Assembly (NCBI RefSeq): GCF_017874615.1 | Contig: NZ_JAGIKV010000039.1 | Span: 1 to 42,068, forward strand | DNA length: 42,068 nucleotides | Origin: Paenibacillus xylanexedens | Lineage (GTDB): Bacteria; Bacillota; Bacilli; Paenibacillales; Paenibacillaceae | Direction: 5' to 3' | In this document: one piece after another, positions 32,064-40,193 of the stretch | How positions within the stretch are numbered: position 1 is the first letter of the stretch | How the letters are laid out: the number at the start of each line of letters is the position of its first letter | The notes under the pieces: generated by a model | Seen by the model: only the letters and a program-made list of their open reading frames with translations | What the model was told of the DNA's origin: nothing | Databases searched by the model: none | Position numbers and translations under genes: made by a program

Positions 32064-33149
32064 TTATTTCGGTTGAATATATCCTTCGGCTTTAAGCAGT
32101 TCTGCGATCAGAACCGCACCACCTGCCGCTCCGCGGAGCGTGTTGTGGGACAATCCCACGAATTTATAATCATAGAGTGAGTCTTCGCGCAGTCGGCCTG
32201 TGGATACACCCATTCCGCGTTCGATATCACGATCCAGTTTTGTCTGTGGTCTGTTCTCTTCTTCAAAATACGTAATGAATTGTTTTGGTGCACTTGGCAG
32301 AGCCAGTTCCTGCGGACGACCTTTGAACTGCAACCAACGCTCCAAAATTTCGTCTTTGCTTGGTTTTTTCTCGAAGTTTACAAACACGGTCGCAAGATGT
32401 CCATCCGTTACTGGAACACGAATACATTGGGTTGTAATTAATGGAGCCGATGCTTTGACGATCTCATTATTTTCGATGCTACCCCAGATCCGTAGTGGTT
32501 CCTGCTCACTCTTCTCTTCTTCGCCACCGATGTATGGAATGACATTATCAAGCATATCAGGCCAGTCCGTAAAGTTTTTACCTGCTCCCGAGATTGCTTG
32601 ATACGTGGAAGCAACGACCTGAGTCGGGTTGAACTCACGCAAGGCGTGCAGTGCAGGCACATAGCTCTGAATCGAGCAGTTTGGTTTTACAGCAATAAAT
32701 CCGGTTTTTGTACCCAGACGCTTGCGTTGAGCTTCAATAACATCCAGATGTCCCGGGTTAATCTCAGGGATTACCATGGGTACATCTGCTGTCCAGCGGT
32801 GAGCTGAGTTGTTGGACACGACAGGTGTGCCTGTTCTAGCGTAAGCTTCTTCGAGTGCTTGAATTTCATTCTTTTTCATATCAACCGCGCAGAAAATAAA
32901 GTCAACCTGGCTGGCAAAAGCCTCAACCTGGGAAGCATCCTGAACAACGATTTTCTTCACAGCTTCCGGAATAGGAACTGCGAGTTTCCATCTACCTTGT
33001 ACGGATTCTTCATATGTTTTACCTGTCGAATTGGCGCTTGCAGAAATAGCTGTTACTTCAAACCATGGATGTTGATCAAGCAGGTCCACAAAACGCTGAC
33101 CCACCATTCCTGTTCCTCCGACGATACCAACTTTCAATTTTGCTGACAT
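32064..33149 (-). CDS. asd: Aspartate-semialdehyde dehydrogenase (archaeal/fungal-type)
   Basis: A 361-residue NADP-dependent enzyme that reduces aspartyl-4-phosphate to aspartate semialdehyde, the branch point for Lys, Thr, Met and diaminopimelate. The NADP loop is GIVGGTGMVGQRF, the catalytic Cys158 lies in KPNCS, the general-base His is about residue 251 in VPVTDGH, and SGAGKNFTDWPD lies between. The KPNCS/SGAGK pattern fits the archaeal-fungal subgroup rather than the typical B. subtilis Asd. AAAGGAAA lies about 12 bases before the ATG. The gene is monocistronic behind a T-box leader and ends at a strong terminator, so its transcription responds to charging of one tRNA. Confidence 0.93.
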   Translation of the reverse strand: MSAKLKVGIVGGTGMVGQRFVDLLDQHPWFEVTAISASANSTGKTYEESVQGRWKLAVPIPEAVKKIVVQDASQVEAFASQVDFIFCAVDMKKNEIQALEEAYARTGTPVVSNNSAHRWTADVPMVIPEINPGHLDVIEAQRKRLGTKTGFIAVKPNCSIQSYVPALHALREFNPTQVVASTYQAISGAGKNFTDWPDMLDNVIPYIGGEEEKSEQEPLRIWGSIENNEIVKASAPLITTQCIRVPVTDGHLATVFVNFEKKPSKDEILERWLQFKGRPQELALPSAPKQFITYFEEENRPQTKLDRDIERGMGVSTGRLREDSLYDYKFVGLSHNTLRGAAGGAVLIAELLKAEGYIQPK

Positions 33150-33287
33150 TCAATCATCATTTCCTTTCAGTTTAAGTGATTCTTCTCTTTGACCAATTTC
33201 ATAACTCACCAAAAACGTATTATGAAATTGACTTCCTAATTAACACTATTCAGGCAATTCCAAAGCGTGTAGTCACACCCCGGAAAA

Positions 33288-33600
33288 ACCAAAAAATCCC
33301 ATCCCCAAGACAATAGTCTCAGGGACGAGATTGAACTCTCGTGGTACCACCCAGATTCGCCAATATGTCACCATATCCGCCTCTTCAAGTAAAGGTTTAC
33401 AACCATGTTGCTAGCTGTAGACCGTTCATACTCTAGCTCTGTAACAGGAGCTCCTGTCACACCATCCCTTAATGCTAAGTTCCGATGTGCTGCTCTGAGT
33501 CTTTATTCAATAAAAAGTTCTTTACTCCTTTTCAGCTACCGGAGCTCTCTTTGAAAGAATGAATTTTATCTACTCGTCTCTTCGTCGCATTTGATATTGC
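33288..33600 (-). promoter_or_regulatory. T-box riboswitch upstream of asd
   Basis: The diagnostic T-box sequence GGGTGGTACCACG (33340-33352, minus strand) is followed by the antiterminator arm (CGAGAG...CTCGTCCC) and a competing terminator (33289-33325) with a T-run. Upstream, stem I shows AGTA on one side and GAA opposite, an apical loop closed by CTCC/GGAG, and the conserved AAAGAGAGC. The T in TGGT would pair with an A discriminator. The specifier codon could not be fixed by hand: AAA (Lys) is the best placed, and ACT or CTC are alternatives. When the matching tRNA is uncharged, it pairs with TGGT and allows read-through into asd. Confidence 0.9.
33289..33325 (-). terminator. T-box terminator hairpin
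   Basis: TCCCTGAGAC pairs with GTCTTGGGGA (two G-U pairs) around TATT, then TTTTTT. It is the alternative to the antiterminator of the asd T-box. Confidence 0.85.
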
Positions 33601-33615
33601 GATTATAATATCAAA
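33590..33615 (-). promoter_or_regulatory. Perfect 9-bp inverted repeat over the asd T-box promoter
   Basis: TTTGATATT and AATATCAAA are exact inverted copies around 8 bases. On the minus strand they enclose the -10 (TATTAT/TATAAT); a TTTACT -35 lies 18 bases upstream of TATTAT. A repressor here would add a second layer above the T-box. Confidence 0.5.
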
Positions 33616-33783
33616 ATTACTGTGATGAAGTAAACACATTTTTTTAGATTATGGCATTTATATGTTTCCAGCGGAGCTGAACCATTCAATTATCACAAGA
33701 AAAAATTCAGCTAAACGGTCTGTCTTCTGTGAAAAGTACGTGATGGACTTTTTTCTTATAATATACTGCAAATAGCTATTTCT

Positions 33784-34629
33784 TTACTGCTTTTTGGCAA
33801 CCATCGCATACGTTCCCAGTGGGCTCCCTGGCCCCGAGACATGATGTGTCTTAAGTAATTTCAGTTCGGAAAGAAGAAGTGTCTTTACTTTGTCCGGGAT
33901 CGGAAGCAGTTTCAGTTCCACAGGCGCTTCTGCCAGTGTCATTTCGGTTTCCCAGCGACCGTCCTGCAGCTCGGGAGAATGGATCGAATTCTCTTCCTTA
34001 ATCGTCCAGCCTGCCGCAGAGACAAGCTCTTGGATGTCCTCCGGTGTAAAGAGCGTGCGCACATTGGAGAAGCTGTTCTCCTTGTAACATTCGACCTGGG
34101 ACTGAATCAGAACGGATAACCAATGTGAGAGCTGGCTCACATCTGTAACTCGGGCATCCCATTCTGCAAAACATAACTCATGTCCCCACGTCCTAACCTT
34201 GCTAAGAATCTCGGCGAGTTCGTCAAACGATTTCAAGTACCAAGAACAATGGGAAAGTACAATAACATCAAACTCATTCTCGGTGAATTGAACCTGATCA
34301 CTTAAAATGTCAAAATCATAATCCATTCGAATTCGATCACCCAGTGGAGATCTCCGCAGCTTGGCTGCCGCTTCGCCTACGGTCAGCGGTGTACCATAAT
34401 CCTCCGGTGCAATATCTACACCATGAACGTACCCGTGCTCCCCCACCAGATGTGCAAGCACGGCCGTTGTATCTCCCTGACCACACCCGATTTCCAGAAC
34501 CCGGCTGCCTTCCTGTATCCCCCAAAAGAGTCCCAGTTTCATCCGATGCTCGGTCTGAATGTACTGAATGGCGGCGTTGTCCTCCACGTCCATATACTTA
34601 ATAAGGTCCCTGATGATAGATTCATTCAT
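33784..34629 (-). CDS. SAM-dependent class I methyltransferase
   Basis: A 281-residue methyltransferase. Motif I is RVLEIGCGQGDT (about residues 40-51), an acidic residue ends strand beta-2 in HGVDIAPED, and FDVIVLSHCSWYLKS is motif post-II/IV. The C-terminal 100 residues contain an insertion of helices (ECYKENSFSNVRTLF) that would shape the substrate site. GAGGAGTGAGG lies close before the ATG at 34629. It follows galU by 150 bases on the same strand with no clear terminator between, so it may be the last gene of the glycosylation operon or a separate unit. The acceptor substrate is unknown. Confidence 0.8.
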   Translation of the reverse strand: MNESIIRDLIKYMDVEDNAAIQYIQTEHRMKLGLFWGIQEGSRVLEIGCGQGDTTAVLAHLVGEHGYVHGVDIAPEDYGTPLTVGEAAAKLRRSPLGDRIRMDYDFDILSDQVQFTENEFDVIVLSHCSWYLKSFDELAEILSKVRTWGHELCFAEWDARVTDVSQLSHWLSVLIQSQVECYKENSFSNVRTLFTPEDIQELVSAAGWTIKEENSIHSPELQDGRWETEMTLAEAPVELKLLPIPDKVKTLLLSELKLLKTHHVSGPGSPLGTYAMVAKKQ

Positions 34630-34778
34630 GATTCCTCACTCCTCAAAGAGCAACCTAAACTTCTTGCTAATTGTAGCGTTACTGGAATAATTGTACAACA
34701 CTAGAGTCTATGACAGAACCATGGCACGGAGGAGAACTCGTCCTATAGCAGATCTAAACCTCTGCTACATATCAATCC

Positions 34779-35651
34779 CTATGCCCACTGGGTTGCAAGC
34801 TTCTGAAGATAGGGTGTCAGCATGGGCTGTAATTCCTTGCGCATCAGTCCGATCTCCAAGATTGCCTGAATATATCCGAATTGATCACCAATATCGTAGC
34901 GGCGCCCCTCCAGTTCAAGGGCCAACAGTTCCTCCACCTGACTCACTTCTTTCAAAGCATCCGTTAACTGATATTCCCCTCCAGCCCCTCTCTCGATCTG
35001 ATCCAGGATTGGAAAGATGGAAGGTTTCAGAATGTATCGTCCCATTACAGCTGTTCGGGATGGTGCTTCTGCAAGAGAAGGTTTTTCAACCAGATTGGTG
35101 ATCCGGTGAACCCGGTCCTCTGCACCATTCGAGTCAATGATGCCATATTTGCTCACATTTGCCGCGTCTACCTGACGGACACCGATGATCTGGTTGCCTG
35201 TCTTTTCATAGAGATGTACCATCTGTGCAAGTGCAGGCGGATCAGACACCATTATGTCATCTCCCAGCAGTACAGCGAAAGCATCATCCCCTACAAATTG
35301 CCGTGCACACCCAATGGCATGCCCCAGACCCAACGGTTCTTTTTGACGAATAAAATGAATATTTGCCATCTCGCTGATGGCCTGCACCTCTTCCAGTAAA
35401 GACTGTTTGCCCTTGGCATACAAAGAATGTTCAAGTTCAACCGATTTATCAAAATGGTCCTCTATGGATTTTTTGTTGCGTCCAGTCACAATGAGGATAT
35501 TCTCAATGCCTGATTGCACTGCTTCTTCAACAATGTATTGGATGGCCGGTTTGTCTACAATCGGTAACATCTCTTTGGGCTGTGCTTTGGTCGCTGGCAG
35601 GAAACGGGTTCCGAGACCCGCTGCCGGAATAACTGCTTTTTTAATTCGCAT
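34779..35651 (-). CDS. galU: UTP-glucose-1-phosphate uridylyltransferase
   Basis: A 290-residue nucleotidyltransferase making UDP-glucose from UTP and glucose-1-phosphate. The N-terminal loop AAGLGTRFLPATKAQPKEMLP is canonical for GalU/GtaB, followed by GRNKKSIEDHFD and the metal-binding LLGDDIM. The family length of about 290 agrees with a start at ATG 35651; a longer frame to 35672 would contain the AAAGGAG ribosome site inside its first codons. It is the last of four minus-strand genes with a GT-C transferase, GT2 and GtrA, so it probably supplies the sugar donor for that surface glycosylation pathway. Confidence 0.95.
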   Translation of the reverse strand: MRIKKAVIPAAGLGTRFLPATKAQPKEMLPIVDKPAIQYIVEEAVQSGIENILIVTGRNKKSIEDHFDKSVELEHSLYAKGKQSLLEEVQAISEMANIHFIRQKEPLGLGHAIGCARQFVGDDAFAVLLGDDIMVSDPPALAQMVHLYEKTGNQIIGVRQVDAANVSKYGIIDSNGAEDRVHRITNLVEKPSLAEAPSRTAVMGRYILKPSIFPILDQIERGAGGEYQLTDALKEVSQVEELLALELEGRRYDIGDQFGYIQAILEIGLMRKELQPMLTPYLQKLATQWA

Positions 35652-35708
35652 ATCATCATACACTCCTTTCATTTGCTTCTTATAACCAATATTGCACGCT
35701 GTGGGCAG

Positions 35709-36101
35709 CTAAGTAGCGATACGAAACACCCAATATCTGCTAGCCATATAGTTCAGAACCATCCCCATCAAGGTCGCCAGGATTTTACTCATCACGAGAC
35801 TCCAACCCAGCATATCGTGCAAAGTCATCAGAATGAGGGCGGATAATGCGAGAACGATGAGATTGGTGATTAGAAAACGAATAAATTTCGCTCTATCGCC
35901 GCCCCCTCGTGCCGTATCTCGAAAAGTCCACCTGCCGTTCAGCCAATAACTGTTCGCAACACCGCAGCTGTACGAGATTACTTGAGCCATCAGAACCGGT
36001 ACACCGACCACTGCAAGCAAAGCAAACACCACCGCATCCACTGCCGTATTTGCAACACCCACAATACCGAACTTGAAGAGTGTCACTAGACGCTTAGTCA
36101 T
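35709..36101 (-). CDS. GtrA-family membrane protein (putative polyprenyl-phosphate-sugar flippase)
   Basis: A 130-residue protein with four hydrophobic helices. The opening FGIVGVANTAVDAVVFALL and SCGVANSYWLNGRWTF are GtrA-family signatures, and YMASRYWVF ends it. GtrA/GtcA proteins are proposed to flip undecaprenyl-phosphate-linked sugars to the outside. The ATG at 36101 overlaps the stop of the upstream GT2 gene (ATGACTAA), so the two are translationally coupled; a TTG at 36110 is possible but has no ribosome site. Confidence 0.9.
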   Translation of the reverse strand: MTKRLVTLFKFGIVGVANTAVDAVVFALLAVVGVPVLMAQVISYSCGVANSYWLNGRWTFRDTARGGGDRAKFIRFLITNLIVLALSALILMTLHDMLGWSLVMSKILATLMGMVLNYMASRYWVFRIAT

Positions 36102-37080
36102 GATGAGCAACTCGGGCTGTCAATCGGGATTGCGCTTGCTGGCCCTCGGCCTGAACTACATCTCTCACAATGTATAGCGGACGCGCCTTGGTCTCATCAT
36201 AGATACGGCCAACGTACTCGCCCAGAATGCCCAGCATGATCAGGATGAATCCGTTAAACATCAGCATGATACTCACAATGGATGGCCATCCCTTAATTGT
36301 TGAATCTGTAAAGATGGCCGAAACAATAACCGTTAACATATAGATGAATCCGCCAACCGACAGGATTGCACCTACATAACCTGCGAGCTTGAGCGGTTTA
36401 TACGAAAATGAAGTAATGCCGTCCAGGCTTAGCTTCAACATGCGTTTCAGCGGATATTTTGTTTCGCCTGCCAGACGTTCATCGCGTTCATATTCAATCG
36501 CAGTCTGACGAAATCCGACCCAACTGACCAACCCGCGCACAAACCGGTTTTTCTCCGGAAGACGTTTCATCTCATCACATACTTTGCGGTCAATCAGGCG
36601 AAAATCTCCGGTGTCTACCGGGATATCTGTATCCGTTGAAGCACGAAGTACACGATAGAACAGACTTGCCGACCATTTCTTGAAACGAGTTTCCCCACTT
36701 CTTCTGGTGCGACGGGCATATACGACTTCATAACCCTCTTTCCATTTGGCGATCATATCCAGTATCAGTTCGGGAGGGTCCTGCAGATCCGCATCAATAA
36801 TAACCACCGCATCCCCCACTGCGTAATCCATACCCGCTGTTATCGCAATCTGATGTCCGAAGTTACGGGCAAAATCGATCAGTTTGACACTCTCGTCCCA
36901 ACGGGCGTAATCACGGATCATCTGTGCACTTCGATCCACGCTGCCATCATTAACAAACAACAGTTCATAACTCTCTCCTGTGCTGCCCATGACCTTCTTC
37001 AGACGCCGATAAGTCTCCTCGATCACCGCTTCTTCGTTATACATGGGAATAATAATGCTATATCGGTACGCGTGAGCCAT
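36094..37080 (-). CDS. GT2 polyprenyl-phosphate glycosyltransferase (YkcC/CsbB/GtrB-like)
   Basis: A 328-residue enzyme that transfers a sugar from UDP-sugar to undecaprenyl phosphate on the cytoplasmic face. The GT-A domain has SIIIPMYNEEAVIEE, the metal-binding region DADLQDPPE and GDFRLIDRK. Two C-terminal membrane helices (around 230-255 and 265-290) and the GEYVGRIYDE motif are typical of the DPM1/GtrB group. The ATG at 37080 has GGGAGGGG 6 bases before it; the in-frame ATG at 37125 has no such site. It is between a GT-C transferase and GtrA, a textbook three-component glycosylation set. Confidence 0.93.
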   Translation of the reverse strand: MAHAYRYSIIIPMYNEEAVIEETYRRLKKVMGSTGESYELLFVNDGSVDRSAQMIRDYARWDESVKLIDFARNFGHQIAITAGMDYAVGDAVVIIDADLQDPPELILDMIAKWKEGYEVVYARRTRRSGETRFKKWSASLFYRVLRASTDTDIPVDTGDFRLIDRKVCDEMKRLPEKNRFVRGLVSWVGFRQTAIEYERDERLAGETKYPLKRMLKLSLDGITSFSYKPLKLAGYVGAILSVGGFIYMLTVIVSAIFTDSTIKGWPSIVSIMLMFNGFILIMLGILGEYVGRIYDETKARPLYIVRDVVQAEGQQAQSRLTARVAHHD

Positions 37081-37131
37081 GTTTGTCCCCTCCCTTTTCC
37101 AATGGACTTCGTTCGAGTTTTTCATTTCAGC

Positions 37132-39306
37132 TTACAATTTCACTTCATACAAGGTAGTCTGTCCGCCGAATCCGAATCCAGTTCTGTTTCCGGTGTCTCC
37201 GTTATCCGTAGATTCGCTGTCGGTGCCTGTCTGCCATTCTGACGTTGGAATCTCGGTTCCGTGTTCTTTGATCCAATCGCTAATTTCCGAGTTTCCTCCT
37301 CGGCCACCCATGCCACCAACCATGAAGTATTTCACTTGCCCGCTCTTGACGAGTTGCTCCAGTTCATCTGTTGTGTACACCGGGTCTGACCCGGAGAAAC
37401 CTCCAAGCGTAATCACCGCTGCTTTCTCATCGATGATATAAGGTGCTGCCTGATTATAGTCTGTTGTGGCGAAGAGATACGTTTCGCCTGTATTGTGCTC
37501 TTTTAGATAATTCAGTGTGGCTGTATCCACTTCTTCGTTACGGTTACCCATTCCGCCACGGCCACCCATTGTAGGCATTTCTGTGTTTCCTGCACCGCTC
37601 ACCATCGGCATGCCCATTCCTGTTCCACCAAACATACCATTGGAACCAGTAGGTCCTGCTGCCGGAATCATGCTGTTGCCGCCATAAGTGATTGGGGTGA
37701 ATGCCCAGTAGATTGGACCGATCAGCATCACCATGAATCCCGTGATAATGAAGCCCTGTTTCAAACGATGTGTACGACGCAGCATAACGACCAGGATGAC
37801 CGTGACCAGAATACCTGCGATCAATTCACTAATGGACCAGCCTGCACCAATCGTATCGTTATACGCCTGCATGATATACCAGCCGAACAGGGTCGTCAGC
37901 AGCACGGACACCGGAAGCAACCATGCCTGCCATCCATCGCGATCACGATATGACTTCCACATCGCTACAAATCCTGCGCCAGTCAGCGCCGCAATTGGAG
38001 GTGCAAGCATAATCAGATAATACTGATGGAAGAAGCCTGCCACACTGAAAAAGGCAGCAACGGGAAGCAGCCATGTCATCCAGAACAAGGCTTCCTTGTG
38101 CTTGCTGGTTATATTTCTCCGTCTTAACCCTGCAAATAGGGCAATGCACCCAAGCAGCACAACTGGCAACAGCCAGCTAGCTTGACCTGACAGTTCAGTC
38201 TGGAACAGACGCAGAGGACCTTTTTCCCCCGTACCAAACATTCCTCCCATGCCTCCGCCGAAATTTCTTCCATTTGGCATTTCCATATCATTCGGCATCT
38301 GTCCGTTCGGGAAATTGCCATTCGGCCCATTCATGCCGCCCATGGCGTTCAAGCCGTTCGAACCATTCATATTATCGTTATCCGGTGCATTGACATCTTG
38401 CCCAGCACCAGGAACACCACTATCTGTCTGATTAGGGCCTGAAGACAAGTCTCCTCGATTGCCCCGATTATTTCCCTGTCCCATACCATTTGGCATACCT
38501 GCGTTACCTGCAGTATTCTGCTGACCCGTTAGGCGAGCCAGTCCATTGTATCCAAAGGCGAGTTCCATGACCGAGTTTGTCTCACTGCTGCCGATATAAG
38601 GCCGCTCGTCTTCGGGGATAGAATCCACAGTGACCGCCCAGGATAAGGAAACCACCGCCAGAACTGCTGTGCTGCCGATCAGCAGGATGATCTTCCTTCT
38701 CCATTTCGCCTGAAATGCAAGCAGATAAAACAAGTAAAAAGCCGGGAGAATCATGTAGGCTTGAAGCATTTTCATATTAAAGGCTACGCCTATTAACCCA
38801 AAGGCAACCAGAATGCGCCAAGTACTGCCTTGTTTGCTGCCTTTGAACAAAAACCATGAACCCAGCAGTAGTGTAAACACCAGCATGCTGTCAATATTGT
38901 TGGTCCGGCTGACTGCCGCCACAACAGGCACAGTCGCCATCGCAAGTGCCGAGATTCGTGCTGCTGCAAGACCATATGTAGGTTTCACCATGAAATAGAT
39001 CAGGAGCACCGAACCGATTCCCGCTAATACCTGCGGCAAAATAACACTCCATCCGTGCAATCCGAAGACATAGGCAAAGGCCGTCTGGATCCAGAAGACA
39101 ACAGGTGGTTTATCTACAGTGACCGAGCCTGCCGAGTCTAGTGAAGCATAGAAAAAGTTATGGAAGTTGCTGAGCATACTCCCAACGGCAGTCGTATAAT
39201 AGGAATTGGCATATTGATCGTTCCAGATACCGTACCCATTCAGAAATGCCGCCAGTAATACAATCGGCAGAAGGACAAGATCCATCCTTCTTTTGGTGTT
39301 ATTCAA
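37132..39306 (-). CDS. GT-C (PMT/ArnT-like, YkcB-type) membrane glycosyltransferase
   Basis: A 724-residue membrane enzyme expected to take a sugar from polyprenyl phosphate and attach it to an extracellular acceptor. The N-terminal loop has the GT-C acid region (WNDQYANSYY) and DKPPVVFW, as in ArnT, then about ten membrane helices. Two extracellular stretches are low-complexity and rich in Gly, Asn and Met (roughly 260-365 and 550-610). The C-terminal soluble region has TLGGFSGSDPVYT and a further Gly-rich turn. Translation starts at TTG 39306, with AAGGAG 9 bases upstream. It heads the operon GT-C, GT2, GtrA, galU and is divergent from a two-component system. In B. subtilis the YkcB/YkcC pair is a near counterpart. 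The acceptor, perhaps teichoic acid, is inferred. Confidence 0.88.
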   Translation of the reverse strand: MNNTKRRMDLVLLPIVLLAAFLNGYGIWNDQYANSYYTTAVGSMLSNFHNFFYASLDSAGSVTVDKPPVVFWIQTAFAYVFGLHGWSVILPQVLAGIGSVLLIYFMVKPTYGLAAARISALAMATVPVVAAVSRTNNIDSMLVFTLLLGSWFLFKGSKQGSTWRILVAFGLIGVAFNMKMLQAYMILPAFYLFYLLAFQAKWRRKIILLIGSTAVLAVVSLSWAVTVDSIPEDERPYIGSSETNSVMELAFGYNGLARLTGQQNTAGNAGMPNGMGQGNNRGNRGDLSSGPNQTDSGVPGAGQDVNAPDNDNMNGSNGLNAMGGMNGPNGNFPNGQMPNDMEMPNGRNFGGGMGGMFGTGEKGPLRLFQTELSGQASWLLPVVLLGCIALFAGLRRRNITSKHKEALFWMTWLLPVAAFFSVAGFFHQYYLIMLAPPIAALTGAGFVAMWKSYRDRDGWQAWLLPVSVLLTTLFGWYIMQAYNDTIGAGWSISELIAGILVTVILVVMLRRTHRLKQGFIITGFMVMLIGPIYWAFTPITYGGNSMIPAAGPTGSNGMFGGTGMGMPMVSGAGNTEMPTMGGRGGMGNRNEEVDTATLNYLKEHNTGETYLFATTDYNQAAPYIIDEKAAVITLGGFSGSDPVYTTDELEQLVKSGQVKYFMVGGMGGRGGNSEISDWIKEHGTEIPTSEWQTGTDSESTDNGDTGNRTGFGFGGQTTLYEVKL

Positions 39307-39509
39307 TGTTAATCACTCCTTCAAAGTTCTTCATGTCTAGTATTGTGACATGCCAAAATAAAACTGGGATGAGTGCCCGCTGAATGTTGTCTGAGGATAA
39401 TTCACAATCCTTTCAGCTAAATTTCAGTTTGGCAAGCGATAATACAACATACAGTCCCTCCGAAGTGAGGGAGAAATCTAGATGGATCAGGCAAGGAGAG
39501 AAGCACATT

Positions 39510-40193
39510 ATGAAGCTTAGCAGCGGAATTAAAATACTATTGGCTGATGATGAACCGCATATTTTACAATTTCTAGAGCTTGGATTAAGCAATGAGGGCT
39601 TCGATGTGCGCACCGCACCCGATGGAGCCGCTGCGCTTGAGTTGGCGCTTGAATTCAAGCCACATATGGCTATTCTGGATGTCATGATGCCAGAGATGGA
39701 TGGATTCGAAGTGGTCGAGCGTCTGCGTAAGACTGGTGCCGAGGTTGGTGTAATTATGCTGACAGCGAAGGATGAAGTCGAGAATCGGGTTAAGGGCCTT
39801 TGGTTAGGTGCTGACGATTACATGATCAAACCCTTTGCCTTTGACGAGCTGCTCGCCCGGATTCAGGCCAGACTGCGGAATCAATTTCCTTTATTAATAG
39901 GAGCCGTCACCCACGGTCCCTTCCGAATTGATGATCAGCGCAAAGAAATCACCTATCAGAATCAGGTCCTGGAGTTATCTCCTACCGAATACGAACTGTT
40001 AAAATTTATTGTGCTTAATCATGGAATTGTACTTAGCAAAGCGACCATTCTGAGCCGGGTTTGGGGGTATGATTTTGGCGGGGAAGAAAATATTGTGGAG
40101 GTTTACGTTCGTTCCTTGCGCGACAAACTCGGGGATAAAGAGCATAAACTCATTCGTACGCTTCGGGGTGTCGGGTACAGGGTGGATCTCTGA
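39510..40193 (+). CDS. OmpR/PhoB-type response regulator
   Basis: A 227-residue regulator. The receiver domain (1-118) has the acidic pair in LLADDEPH, the phospho-acceptor Asp57 (ILDVMMPEMDG), the conserved Thr in MLTAK, and Lys in MIKPFAF. The C-terminal winged helix (about 130-227) contains LSPTEYELLKFIV and RVWGYDFGGEENIVEVYVRSLR. ATG 39510 has AAGGAG 11 bases upstream and gives the normal family length; a longer frame to 39384 does not. The sensor kinase gene begins inside its stop codon (TGATG). It is divergent from the glycosylation operon, its likely target together with its own promoter. Confidence 0.95.
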   Translation: MKLSSGIKILLADDEPHILQFLELGLSNEGFDVRTAPDGAAALELALEFKPHMAILDVMMPEMDGFEVVERLRKTGAEVGVIMLTAKDEVENRVKGLWLGADDYMIKPFAFDELLARIQARLRNQFPLLIGAVTHGPFRIDDQRKEITYQNQVLELSPTEYELLKFIVLNHGIVLSKATILSRVWGYDFGGEENIVEVYVRSLRDKLGDKEHKLIRTLRGVGYRVDL

